The notes beneath the pieces were generated by a model. The model worked only from the letters and a program-made list of their open reading frames with translations. It was not told where the DNA came from and did no database searches. This document shows, piece by piece, positions 35,140 through 45,631 of a stretch of DNA of 64,000 nucleotides (position 1 is the stretch's first letter; every line of letters starts with the position of its first letter). This DNA is from Neostapfia colusana. Its lineage: Eukaryota > Streptophyta > Magnoliopsida > Poales > Poaceae. A program made the translations under genes and the position numbers. The DNA is taken from positions 10,999,501 to 11,063,500 of the forward strand of contig JASWHV010000011.1 in assembly GCA_030760725.1 (NCBI GenBank), given 5' to 3'.

Positions 35140-35867
35140 CACGTGTCCAGTGAGGGCCGGGCCTCCCTTTTCCTCAGAGGCGGGCTCCGGGTGCGCCACG
35201 TGTCTGGCAGGCGGGACCTACCTCTCCCTCAGAGGCGAGCTCCACGTGCGCCACATGTCTGGCAGGTGGGACCTTCCCTCCCCTCAGAAGCGATCTCTGG
35301 GGGTGCAATGTGTCAATGCCGGACCTCCCCTCTCCTCAGAGGCGAGCTCCGAGAGTGCCGCGTGTCCAACAGCGCCGGACCTCCTTTCTCCTCAGAGATG
35401 AGCTCCGAGGTTGCCATGTGTCCAACAGCATCGGACCTCCCTCCTCCTCGGAGGTGCGCTCTGAGGACGACATGTGTCCCGCGGTGTCGGACCTCCCTTC
35501 TCCTCGGAGGTGAGCCCCGAGGATGACACGTGTCCCGCGGTGTCGGACATCCCTTCTCCTCGGAGGTGAGCTCCAAGGATGACACGTGTCCCGCGGTGTC
35601 GGACCTCCCTTCTACTCGGAGGTGAGCTCCGAGGATGACACGTGTCCCGTGGTGTCGGACCTTCTCCTCGGAGGTGAGCTCCGAGGATGACACGTGTCTA
35701 GCAGGACCGGACCTCACTCCCTCCGCAGGGGTGAGCTCCGAGAGCGACACGTGTCCCGTAGGGTTGGACCTTGCTTCTCCGCAGAGACTAGCTCCGAGCC
35801 TGCCACGTGGCCAGCAGTGCCAGACCTCACCCCCCTCCACAGGGATGAGCTCCGAAAGCGCCACGTG
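35140..35867 (-). repeat. G-box minisatellite in U3 of the element C 3' LTR
   Basis: Ten perfect CACGTG sites start at 35140, 35197, 35243, 35527, 35583, 35639, 35691, 35748, 35804 and 35862. The last seven are 52-58 bp apart. Each unit reads roughly GGTGAGCTCCGAGGATGACA, then CGTGTCC, then a CGGACCTCCC-type block. Diverged units (CATGTG) fill 35260-35470. The array lies just upstream of the TATA region for minus-strand transcription. Confidence 0.88.
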
Positions 35868-35964
35868 GCCAGCAGGACGTAGGAAGTGTCGACAGCGCAC
35901 CTTGGCGATCTGGATTTGGCTCTTTTCGGCTATATTTCTGATTCTTTCTCTGTTTCTGCTTCTT

Positions 35965-36885
35965 TTACAATGTTTTTCTATATGCAATGCATGAATATGA
36001 AATTGAGGGTGTTACAAACCTACCCCCCTTCAATTGAATCTCGCCCTCAAGATTCGATAGAGTAGAGAACAGATGAGGGAATTCTGCCTTTAGGTCTTCC
36101 TCACGCTCCCATGTAGCTTCGGTTTTCGTGTGATGGCTCCATTGTACCTTGCACCAACGGATCACTTTGCTCCTCGTGACCCTTTCCTTCACGTCCAAAA
36201 TTTGGACTTGGTGCTCCACATAGGTCAGATCCTCTTGAAGCTCGAGCTCATCCATTGGTACTTGTTCTTCCGGTACTCTCAAGCACTTCTTGAGTTGGGA
36301 TACGTGAAACACGTCATGCACGTAGGAGAGGTGCATTGGGAGCTCTAGTTGATAGGCTACTTTTCCTTGCTTGCCCAAAATTTTAAATGGCCCGATGTAG
36401 TGAGGTTCTAACTTGCCTTTGACGTTGAAACGTCGTTGGCCTCGGATAGGCGATACCTTAAGGTACACGAAGTCTCCTACTTTGAAAGTCAACTTTCTTC
36501 GCCTATTTTCCGCATAACCTTTTTGTCGTGACTGAGCGGCCTTCAAGTTCTCCCGTATTGTTTGGACTTGCTTCTCAGCTTCTTGCAGCACTTCGGGTCC
36601 AAACACTTGGTTCTCTCCGGTCTCATTCCAGAACAGCGGCGTTCTACACCGTCTACCGTACAATGCTTCAAAAGGTGACATCTTCAAGCTGGCTTGATAG
36701 CTGTTACTGTATGAGAACTCAGCATACGGCAAGCTGCTATCCCAACTACGCCCATGTTTCAAGGCGCAGGCTCTCAACATGTCCTCCAAAATTTGATTTG
36801 TCCTCTCAGTTTGCCCATCAGTCCGCGGGTGGTAAGCGGAGCTAAAATCCAGTCGTGTACCCATAGCTTCATGCAGCTTCTTCTA
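35965..36885 (-). pseudogene. Element C integrase C-terminus and chromodomain, reading into the LTR
   Basis: After a TAG at 36883-36885 the frame continues with the catalytic glutamate region (YHPRTDGQTERTNQ), SYQASLKMSPFEALYGRR and a chromodomain (RWCKVQWSHHTKTEATWERE). Element B stops before the polypurine tract. Here a one-base difference lets the frame run through the tract and stop at 35965-35967, inside the LTR, adding a tail unrelated to integrase. Confidence 0.87.
36017..36036 (-). other. Polypurine tract of element C
   Basis: Read on the minus strand, TTGAAGGGGGGTAGGTTTG adjoins the 3' LTR start. Confidence 0.8.
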
Positions 36886-37689
36886 GAACCTAGTGGTAAA
36901 TTGGGTACCCCAATCTGAAACTATCCTCTTCGGAACTCCATGACGGCACACGATTTGCTCCATGTACAGCTCGGCTAGTTCTGCGACGCGGTACGTGGCT
37001 CTAACAGGAAGGAAATGGGCTGTTTTCGTCAATCGGTCCACAATAACCCAGATGGAGTCGTAACCCGGCCCAGTACGTGGTAATCCGACGATGATATCCA
37101 TGCTGATGTCTTCCCACTTCCACTCGGGTACTTTCAATGGTTGCAACAGTCCAGCGGGTCTTTGACGTTCGGCCTTCACCCGTTGGCATGTGTCGCATAA
37201 GGCAACATACTCAGCTATGTCCCTTTTCATACCATCCCACCAATAACAAGTTTTCAAGTCCTTGTACATCTTTGTACTGCCGGGATGTATGGAATAAGGT
37301 GAGTCATGTGCCTCCTTTAATATCGTGTCGTGGATGTGCTTCATGTTAGGCACACAAATCCTTTTCCCTAGCCAAAGCGTACCCTTCTCATCCTCCTCGA
37401 AGTCCTTTTCTATGCCTTGTCGGATTCTTTCCTTGATCTCCTTGATTTCCTCATCCGTTGCTTGGCCATCTCGTATCTCTTGTTCCAGCGAAGAGCTGAG
37501 TTCCATCACTTCCATCTCGTTCAAGAACCCAAGATGTAACCGTTCAAACTCCTTGCGCAGCTCGGGCGGTAGCTCCTGAACCGTGAGTTGGTGATATGCT
37601 CTCTTTCGGCTCAATGCATCAGCTACTACATTGGCCTCTCCGGGGTGATAGTTGATTCCAACATCATAATCCTTGATGAGTTCCAATCA
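36883..37689 (-). pseudogene. Element C RNase H end and integrase core
   Basis: The segment opens with MELIKDYDVGINYHPG (end of RNase H), then the HHCC domain (HPGSTKMYKDLK, CDTCQRVKAERQ) and the core (VGLPRTGPGYDSIWVIVDR, RIVSDWGTQF). It is bounded by a TGA on the left side of RNase H (37687-37689) and a TAG at 36883-36885. Both fit single transitions in tryptophan codons when compared with B. Confidence 0.9.
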
Positions 37690-38496
37690 TCGACGTTGCC
37701 TCAAATTCAAATCCGTTTGCGTGAATATGTACTTGAGGCTTTTGTGATTTGTATAGATCTCACATCGGTGGCCAAGGATATAATGTATCCAAATCTTCAA
37801 GGCGTGTACCACCGCTGCGAGTTCCAAGTCATTTGTGAGGTAATGAAGCTTGTGTTTCTTTAGTTGTTTCGACGCATAGGCTACCACTTGTCCTTCTTGC
37901 ATGAGTACACATCCAAGCCCTTGTCTTGATGCGTCACAATATATGTCGAAACTCTTGCTCACGTCCGGCAATACCAAAACCGCCTCAGTGGTTAGCCTTT
38001 TCTTGAGCTCCTCAAAGCTTTCTTGGCACACTGGTGTCCACTGAAATGCTTTTCCCTTCATTAGCAGTCCAGTCATAGGCTTCGATATTTTGGGGAAATC
38101 CTTGATGAACCGTCGGTAGTATCCATCCATCCAAAGGAAACTCTGAATATCTCTCACATTCTGCGGTTTGTTCCACTTTAGAACATCTCCCACTTTTCCG
38201 GCATCAACCGACACTCCTTCCTCGGAGATGATGTGGTCTAGGAACGATATCTCCTTTAGCCAAAATTGACACTTGCTGAGCTTGGCATACAATTGATGCT
38301 CTCGCAGCTTTTGCAATGTCAATCTCAAATGTTCTTCCTCGCTTTCTGAATACACCATGATATCGTCGATAAAAACCACGACGAACTTGTCCAAGTACTC
38401 CATGAAGACCTTATTCATGAGGTACATGAAATATGCGGGTGCATTCATTAACCCAAAAGACATAACGGTATATTCATACGAACCATACCGTGTTCA
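37687..38496 (-). pseudogene. Element C reverse transcriptase C-terminal half and RNase H
   Basis: It carries SFGLMNAPAYFMY, the intact catalytic box VVFIDDIMVY, the thumb and connection region, and RNase H (DIYCDASRQGLGCVLMQ, YTNHKSLKYIF). The upstream stop at 38494-38496 converts the arginine of TAFRTRYG into TGA. The YTDHKS motif reads YTNHKS, so an RNase H acidic residue is probably lost as well. Confidence 0.9.
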
Positions 38497-39123
38497 AAAA
38501 GCAGTCTTGGGTATGTCGGAGGGCTTAATCTTCAGCTGGAAGTATCCCGACCGAAGATCAATCTTGGAGAAAACTCGGGCACCTTTCATTTGGTCGAACA
38601 GGTCCTCTATACGGGGCAGCGGGTATTTATTCTTGATCGTCACCTCATTGAGAGACCTATAATCCACACACATCCTTTGGGTCCCATCCTTCTTATCTAC
38701 GAAGAGCACGGGGGCTCCCCATGGTGACGATCTTGGCCGTATAAAACCCTTTTCTAGCTGCTCCTGAATTTGCTTCTTCAGTTTCACTAGTTCATTAACG
38801 GGCATCCTATATGGCCTATTTGCTATAGGTGCAGTTCCTGGTACTAAATCAATGGCAAACTCGATGTCCCGGTCAGGTGGCATACCAGGGAGTTCTTCCG
38901 GGAACACATCCAAAAATTCTTGAACCATAGGAATGTTTTCCAATGCTGCTTCTTCGATGTGGTTCAACGTTGCCTTCTCGGTTGCCGGATTGGCTGACTC
39001 GAACTCAATATGAGTATCGTGCTCATTTGTCAACTGCACGCTCATCTCAGCACATTGGATCACTTCGTTGTGCTTGCTTAACCAATCCATTCCAAGTATT
39101 ATATCAATCCCTTGAGAATCCAA
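38494..39123 (-). pseudogene. Element C protease end and reverse transcriptase N-terminus
   Basis: It continues from IILGMDWLSKHNEV through the EELPGMPPDRDIEFAIDLV linker into reverse transcriptase (DGTQRMCVDYRSLNEV, KIDLRSGYFQLKI). It is out of frame with the gag and protease segment upstream by one base, at the C-rich run near 39150. Confidence 0.9.
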
Positions 39124-39146
39124 GATAATAAGGTTGGCAAGGAAGT

Positions 39147-40046
39147 CTACCCTCTTATTTTAAGGTTTACTTTCGGACACACTATATTAGTCCTCATCTC
39201 TCCACCGAGAGAGTTAACCAACATAGTATATTTCATGTCTGATATGGGCAGATTATACTTGGCAACATACTTGGATGATATGAATGAATGCGATGCTCCG
39301 GAATCAAATAAAACAACGGCTGGGTTGGAGTTGGCAAGGAACATACCAATCACGACGTCCTCAGCCTGTTGTGCTTCCTCAGCGGAGACATGATTCACGT
39401 TGCCACGAGCGTAATTCTGTTGTCCACAGTTACCTTGCGTAGCTCCTCCATTCGTCCGCGGGCTCTGTCTTGGTGTGTTGGTTGGCTGTCCAAGACTTTT
39501 CCTCAGGCATTGACTTGCAAAGTGTCCCGTCTCTCCGCATGAAAAGCATGCCTTGTTGCCCAAGACAACAGGAACGTTGGGGCGAGGGTGGTTTTGAGCA
39601 TAGGCACCCGTGTTGGGATGGGGCGCAGAAGACAAAGGCACATGAGGTGCTTGCATAATAGGACGTTGCTGTGGTGGTTGATTAGGGCGAAAAGTAGAAG
39701 CGGACGAGCCATACTGCGGTGCAGCTGGGGGCATGAAACGGGGACGTACATTGCTCCCTTGTGGCTGGTATGGCATCTTCCTCTTGCCCTCTTGCTCGAT
39801 CTCACGGATCTTGCTTTCAACCACTATAGCTTTGTCAACTAGCTTCTGGAAGTTTGCATAGTCGTTGTTGAGAAGCTGAACTTGGATCTCATTGTTTAAT
39901 CCTCTCATGAACAGGTATTGTTTCCTTTGATCCAAGTTGACGTCCTCGCGAGCATACCTTGAAAGCTGCGTGAACTTGTTGAGGTACTCATTCACGCTCT
40001 TCTTTCCTTGGCGGAGACCTTCAAACTCTTGTCTTTTAAGCATCAT
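39147..40046 (-). pseudogene. Element C gag C-terminal half and protease active site
   Basis: It opens at MMLKRQEFEGLRQGKKSVNE in the gag domain, has a proline- and glutamine-rich stretch, the CCHC knuckle CFSCGETGHFASQC and the protease signature LFDSGASHSFISS. It is cut from the gag start by a TAG at 40095-40097. Confidence 0.92.
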
Positions 40047-40094
40047 GACTCCATCAGGGACGTAATGAGAGCGGAAACTCTCCTTGAATTCGGC

Positions 40095-40565
40095 CTAAGT
40101 GATAGTCTCCGGGTTGTCATGAGCATTGCAAAGAGCGTCCCACCAGTCAGCGGCTGCTCCCATAAGTTGGTGCGATGCGAAGAGAACTTTCTCCCGATCA
40201 TTGCACTGAACAATAGCAAGCTTCTTCTCCATAGACTTCAGCCAATCATCAGCCTCCATGGGATCATTAGCTTGTGCAAAAGTAGGCAGTTGAGTCCTCA
40301 TGAACTCTCCCAACCTGTTGTGAACCGGTGGCGGTGGTGGTGGGGGTGCAGGAATGGGGTTAGAGTGGTTGTTGTTGGCTTGCAGCTGTCCCAAAGTTTG
40401 TATCATGGTTTGCATGAGCTGATTCTGCATAGCCATCAACCGTTCAAGGTTGTTTTCACCAGCCCCGGGGTTAGCATTCTCAGGAACTTCAACGTGGCCA
40501 TCCTCTTGTGGTTCCTGGTTGCCACGAACATTCCTCCTTTGACGGCTGGCGTTTTCCGTTACCAT
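40095..40565 (-). pseudogene. Element C gag N-terminal part
   Basis: The ATG at 40565 begins MVTENASRQRRNVRGNQE, matching the element B gag start. The gag domain (ADDWLKSMEKKLAIVQ, AAADWWDALCN) follows a run of prolines. The stop falls in the TITWTEF segment, where a tryptophan codon became TAG. Confidence 0.92.
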
Positions 40566-40948
40566 CTGTGAGACAGAGTTGAAAATAGAAGTTTAGGTTG
40601 ATCCCCCCTAACTACATGCATCAAGGGGTATGAACTAAATAACTTCTTTTATTAATGAGGATGTGAACACATGCCGAAGCATCTCACATCTCTCCACTAT
40701 GTCTGGATGTGGACATTTGCCGAAACGTGCCACAACTCATACTAAGCACACAAACACAAGCAATCATCACAAAGGTTCACACCACTCCTATTCAAGCTTA
40801 TTCAATGGGAGTCCTAAACTTAATCATGTGAACTGGTGCTGTTCCTATGTGTTTTTGAGTGTCCATTCTACCTAGGCTTGCATCCTACGGTCAATATGGT
40901 TCTGATGCAATCTGTGCATTCTACCTAGGCTTGCGTCCTACGGTCAAC
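40566..40948 (-). other. Leader and primer-binding site of element C
   Basis: About 380 bp lie between gag and the primer-binding site (minus strand TTGGTATCAGAGCCACG, 40948-40965). The leader has the block CCTATGTGTTTTTGAGTGTCC at about 40846-40866, which in element D flanks an extra ORF. Confidence 0.75.
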
Positions 40949-41317
40949 GTGGCTCTGATACCAATCTATGACGCCCGGTCCCGTAAAACACGGAACCCAG
41001 CTAATGCATATGTGTGCCTAGGATGTTCATCACACATACGCATGTAATCCACAAACTGAATTTAGAATATAACCACGAATAATAGGGTTTAAGTACTTTA
41101 TTACATCAATCTCTAACTTATTCTTGCAGTGGAAGTCTCTAACTTATTCTAGCAGCGGAAGTATCTAAACGATAGTGGAAGCAAACTAAGCACGGCAGTG
41201 GCTTTATCTTCAACTCCAACTCCACAGGAAGTTGACGGTAGATCACACGCCTAGTACTCCACATGGTCATCGAAGTACTCCTCTCTTGTTGTTGATGTTT
41301 GTATGATAATGCAAGGG

Positions 41318-41336
41318 TGAGTACATGTCGTACTCA
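41318..41336 (-). other. Conserved hairpin near the 3' end of the element C 5' LTR
   Basis: TGAGTAC ATGTC GTACTCA, 351 bp from the LTR 3' end. Confidence 0.8.
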
Positions 41337-42596
41337 GCAAGTGCGGGAAAAGTATGACATGTAGCTTACAACAAGGTAGGAATAAAAAGGCTCATTGCAG
41401 AAAAGCAAATTTTGTTTCACAACCATGACAAAACAGCAACTATCTTAAGTGAATTCAATCGCAACAGATATTCAGGTAAAACAGCAACATACCTCCATCA
41501 TAATTCACCACTTATCATGTCTCAACCAGCTATTAACCTTTCTCAACTTCATCTCATGCTCATAATAACCATCTCATATTCATATTCATCTCATATTTCT
41601 TTGATCCGAAACCAAACTCATTATCATGACTCAACAGTCCCGAAACCAATCCCAAAGACCAAACACGAACCAAGCTTGCCTAGATCTCCCCGGATCCATA
41701 TTCATTATCATCATCAGGTTCTCATTGTCATTATTCATATGAGTGCAGTACCTAGACATGTTTTACTTCGCATTCCCGTATCCCGTAGCTTAAGCGAAGC
41801 AAAAAGGAAAACGACCATACCTGACTCATCAACTTTCCCGGCGACAAGGATGGTAAACAAAACTAGTAAACTCCTATAAAAGGGTTTCCCATCAAGTTGA
41901 CTCAAGCATACGCGTTTTCACAAACAAAACAGTTTCAAAAACATGGGATCAATATGGTCAAGGGGCACTTGCCTTGTTCCTGTGGCTTCTGTTGCTCACG
42001 TGTCTCGAAGTCTTGGTGCTGTAGTTCTTCGTAGATAGCTCCCTGAGCTTTTCCTTCTACTCACGATCACGCACATACAAAATTATAGCAATCAAACATC
42101 ATGCACAAACTTTACTCAAGATGCAATGGATGCAAATCCTATGGTGCTCTTTTATTAGACCAGTTTGTACGTGTTCTTCCATGTTTTAATGGCTTTCATG
42201 GGGTTTATGGTGAACAAGGATGTAGAGATCAAGTGCGGACGTGGTGATGATCTTGACTCAAAATCTAGATCAATTCCACCATCAAAAACCGATCAACACG
42301 GGATCTGTCCACACGAAAAAGCTTCTGTCTGAAGGAACAGATGCGTAGAAACCGCGATGATATCGTAAGGTGGTAATGAAGACCTACCTCACTTCTCACT
42401 GGTGGCAGGGCCTTCCTCCTAGCAATGGCAGCAGCGACGGCGAGGCGTGACGGCACTCATCGGCGGCTCTCCGTCGACTGAACTCCGGTGAAGGGTGGTG
42501 GTGGTTCAACTCGGCGAGTTGGGGGCTAGGGCCTCCAAGTCGTTGACTCGGGAGGTGGAAAAATAATATGTGGTTTGCGGCTAGAGGTTTTAGGTT

Positions 42597-42605
42597 CTAT
42601 TTATA
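42597..42605 (-). promoter_or_regulatory. TATA box of the element C 5' LTR
   Basis: Read on the minus strand, CCTTATAAATAGAACC. It lies 210-900 bp downstream of the G-box array in the direction of transcription. AAGAGTCCTA copies occur just upstream. Confidence 0.72.
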
Positions 42606-42815
42606 AGGGGTGAAAGAAGAGTCCTACTCTAATTGGATTTCAAATAAGAGTCCTATTCAACTTGTTTTGGATCTTAACAACTTATCTTCAATTGATTTGG
42701 TGCGGCAGCAACGTGGAAATCATGTCGGTTTCCTAAGTACCGGGTATTCCCGCGCGCACAGGAGAAAAAACGCTTAAGGATCTCATCACCTCCGCAGGAT
42801 GAGCTCCGGAGGCTC

Positions 42816-43496
42816 CACGTGTCCAGCGAGGGCCGAGCCTCCCTTTTCCTAAGAGGCGGGCTCCGGGTGCGCCACGTGTCTGGCGGGCGGGACCTCCCTC
42901 TCCCTCAGAGGAGAGCTCCGCATGCGCCACTTGTCTGGCGGGCGGGATCTCCCCTCTCCTTAGAGGCGAGCTCTAGGGGCGCCACGTGTCAGTGTCAGAC
43001 CTCCCCTCTCCTCAGAGGCGAGCTCCGAGAGTGCCGCATGTCCAGCAGCGCCGTACCTTCTTTCTCCTCATAGACGAGCTCTGAGGTTGCCACGTGTCCA
43101 ACAGCATCGGACCTCCCTCCTCCTCGAAGGTGAGCTCCGAGGACGACATGTGTCCCACGGTGTCAGACCTCCCTTCTCCTCGGAGGTGAGCTCCGAGGAT
43201 GACATGTGTTCCGCGGTGTCGGACCTCCCTTCTCCTCGGAGGTGAGCTCCGAGGATGACACGTGTCCCGCGGTGTCAAACCTCCCTTCTCCTCGGAGGTG
43301 AGCTCCGAGGATGACACGTGTCCAGCAGGACCGGACCTCACTCCCTCCGCAGGGGTGAGCTTCGAGAGCGACACGTGTCCCGCGGGGTTGGACCTTGCTT
43401 CTCCACAGAGACTAGCTCCAAGCCTGCCACGTGGCCAGCAGTGCCGGACCTCACCCCCCCCCCCTCCGCAGGGATGAGCTCCGAAAGCGCCACGTG
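42816..43496 (-). repeat. G-box minisatellite in U3 of the element C 5' LTR
   Basis: Nine perfect CACGTG sites start at 42816, 42873, 42983, 43091, 43259, 43315, 43372, 43428 and 43491. CATGTG variants sit at the expected positions between them. The central block has one unit fewer than in the 3' LTR. Confidence 0.87.
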
Positions 43497-43650
43497 GCCA
43501 GCAGGCCGCTGGAAGTGTCGACAGCGCACCTCGGCGAACTGGATTTGGCTCTTTTCGGCTATCTTTCTGATTCTTTCTCCGTTTCTGTTTCTTTTATAAT
43601 GTTTTTCTATATGCAATGCATGAATATGAAATTGAGGGTATTACAAAAAG

Positions 43651-44208
43651 TTGCCGTTTGTGGCAAGGTTTTGCATTGCGATTCAAAAACTTGTTTTTGG
43701 GAGTTTGGACGTTGTTTTCTTTATATGTATTCTGTTTCTTGCATCCATTTAATTTTAGTTGACATTCCATCATGTTTTTCACCATATCTTTCATTCTACA
43801 CATTCAATTGACGTGATTCTTTTTTATGTTTGCTTTACAACTTGATTGTTTATCATCTTTAAAGGTTTCATGGTCAGTGGAGTCATGATTCATATGTCAC
43901 ACATGACTTTATGTAACATATAATATTCGTTTTTCGCTCGGGTAGATACACCTGACCTTTGATCACGTTTTCAGTCATAACTTAAGTTCTATTTAATGTA
44001 TTCACCTATTACTAACTTGTTTATCTACTATCTATAAAATTTCTAATCACATTTTATATCAAATAACCTACTCGAGCACATGTTTTCTTAGACAAATCAG
44101 TTTTTGGTTGAGGCATTGAGTATTCCGCTGAAAATTTTATGTCATCTATCATTCACCTGCGCTCCCGCTTCCCCTCTGATAGCTAATCTCTTGTTCTTCG
44201 TTCCCACA
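43651..44208 (+). mobile_element. Sirevirus F2 LTR, segment after element C
   Basis: It resumes after the AAAAG duplication. Near its end the ATTCACCTGCGCTCCC and CTCTGATAGCT blocks correspond to the C-rich terminal segment of LTR F1. The exact end is uncertain; CCCACA at 44208 is a candidate. Confidence 0.6.
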
Positions 44209-44818
44209 CTGGACACTCACTGTCTAACACAACGATTACATCTAAACTTTATAGCCCCAGACAACGCAACAAGGAGCAAAAAACTCGTCCAGCTCCAACA
44301 TGCCTGCCAGTTCTTACTCCTTGCGACCTGACCATGGTATGTAAGTGAACCACTCTTGCTCATACATACGAACTGGTCACTCACCTAAACTATCCAGAGG
44401 CACGCCATCACGCCTGCTTCTCATGCCTGTAGCTGGTTCATCTCCCCCTCCTTCATCCACAGGAAGTCAAGCTCGTCTTAAAAGTTGAAAGACGAGCTTC
44501 CTTGACATGGTCAGCTTGGACGAACCTTGTTTTCAGACTGTCCCGAACCTTTTTTGTTATCTTCTTTTGTGAAACCTGCATAAAAGTGCCCTCCGGCAAC
44601 CCTTGAAGAAGTTGCGTTCTGACCATTTTTTATTCGGCATGTCCACCTCCATGCCTTCCGCCAAACTCACAACGCCCCAAAGGCCTTGGACATTTAGAAT
44701 GACCTCCACCTCAATCGCACGTGATATAATTTGTCAAAGAGAAACCAAGTACGCGAGCGGTACACTGCTGCTTCACCCGACACCCATCTGTAACCGACGC
44801 CATGGAGTCATCGAGGTA

Positions 44819-44918
44819 CTCCCTCTGTTCTGAAATAAAGACGTTTAGGACGGTTAATTTAGTTCAAATTGAACTAGATTTTATATCCTAAACGTCATTT
44901 ATTTCAGAACGGAGGGAG
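44819..44918. mobile_element. Stowaway-type MITE
   Basis: A 100-bp element with inverted ends CTCCCTCTGTTCTGAAATAA and TTATTTCAGAACGGAGGGAG, flanked by TA on both sides (44817-44818 and 44919-44920). CTCCCTC ends with TA duplication are typical of grass Stowaway elements mobilised by mariner-like transposases. It has no coding capacity. Confidence 0.92.
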
Positions 44919-45189
44919 TAGTAATTTAGGATCTTGGGATATTGGATATCAGTTATTAGAACCAAGGAACTAACTCACCCGAACGAAAAGCAGAAATACA
45001 GAAACATTGGCACAATGGCCGTTTGGGACAAACACAGAATCCTGCGTATTCTACTGTGAACTGACTAGACACTCACCGACTAACACAACTATTACATTTG
45101 GACTTTATAGCCCCAGGTGACACAACACCAAACAGCAAACTTGTCTGGTTGAACGTGCCTGCCGGTACCTTCTCCTTGTCAACGGGCCA

Positions 45190-45525
45190 TCATTTGTATG
45201 TGAGCCACTTCTTCGAGCTATCCGGAGAAACGCCACCACGCCCGCTTCTCATACCTGCAGCTGTTTCATATCCATCATAATTCATAAACCATCCATAGGA
45301 CTCCGTCCCAGAACTCTCAACAGCAGGCCAAGGCCGATCCACTCCATCTGAAGTTCTGAACAGGTCAAATCCAAACATCACCAACTTCAGATCAACTCTT
45401 GCCATTTTGACATGCCACTCTTCAGCCCTGACCATAAAACTTGTTCCTTCTGCTCTCCTTTGATGAGAAACATCAATAACACCGACAACTAATTTACTTA
45501 TTCGAACAAACCAGCAGTCCAACAC
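45190..45525 (-). CDS. Unrecognised open frame, possible gene fragment
   Basis: A 111-codon minus-strand frame beginning MLDCWFVRISKLVVGVID and containing WHVKMARVDLKLVMFGFD and SGTESYGWFMNYDGYETAAG. It does not look repetitive. The downstream part (45062-45190) reads on after the stop with KEKVPAGTFNQTS. The second, diverged copy at 44209-44470 corresponds to this 3' part. I do not recognise a family. It could be the 3' end of a host gene or of a captured gene. Confidence 0.3.
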   Translation of the reverse strand: MLDCWFVRISKLVVGVIDVSHQRRAEGTSFMVRAEEWHVKMARVDLKLVMFGFDLFRTSDGVDRPWPAVESSGTESYGWFMNYDGYETAAGMRSGRGGVSPDSSKKWLTYK

Positions 45526-45631
45526 ACCCGAAAAAGATTACTGCAGATACAAGCTTGAGCTCCCTCGGCTACCACCGTCCATCTCCGACCGAGCTATGCC
45601 ACCACAAGCAGCGCACCGACCGCCATCTAGA

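Larger units (their letters stand above)
32770..36016 (-). mobile_element. 3' LTR of element C
   Basis: In + coordinates it starts TGTGACGCCCGG and ends GGTGTTACA. It contains the G-box minisatellite (35140-35867), a mutated TATA region (CTATTTGTAAGG at 34921) and the hairpin at 33122-33140. Confidence 0.95.
32770..43645 (-). mobile_element. Gypsy element C, complete Tekay-like chromovirus on the minus strand
   Basis: A 10,876-bp element flanked by a perfect AAAAG duplication (32765-32769 and 43646-43650). The 3' LTR is 32770-36016 (3247 bp), the 5' LTR 40967-43645 (2679 bp). The 568-bp difference is explained by a deletion of about 519 bp in the 5' LTR and one fewer 56-bp G-box unit. The internal region has the same gene order as B but five breaks in the coding frame. 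Confidence 0.95.
40967..43645 (-). mobile_element. 5' LTR of element C (internally deleted)
   Basis: In + coordinates it starts TATGACGCCCGG (terminal dinucleotide mutated) and ends GGTATTACA. Compared with the 3' LTR it lacks 33469-33987, joining GACCAAAC directly to ACGAACC at about 41667. Its TATA box is intact. Confidence 0.93.
44209..45631. other. Low-copy region with a diverged internal duplication
   Basis: The segment 44209-44470 and the segment 45062-45290 share a common ancestor: both have GACACTCAC, then CTAACACAAC, then TTTATAGCCCCAG, and later ACGCC then CGCTTCTCAT. They flank a Stowaway-type MITE. No confident gene was found. One minus-strand open frame is listed separately. Confidence 0.55.

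Noticed and set aside
35313..35987. Long minus-strand frame of 224 codons, and + strand frames over the same stretch
   Set aside because: It lies in the G-box repeat of the element C LTR. The period lets several frames stay open at once, and the peptide is a repeated RHVSSSELTS-like string.
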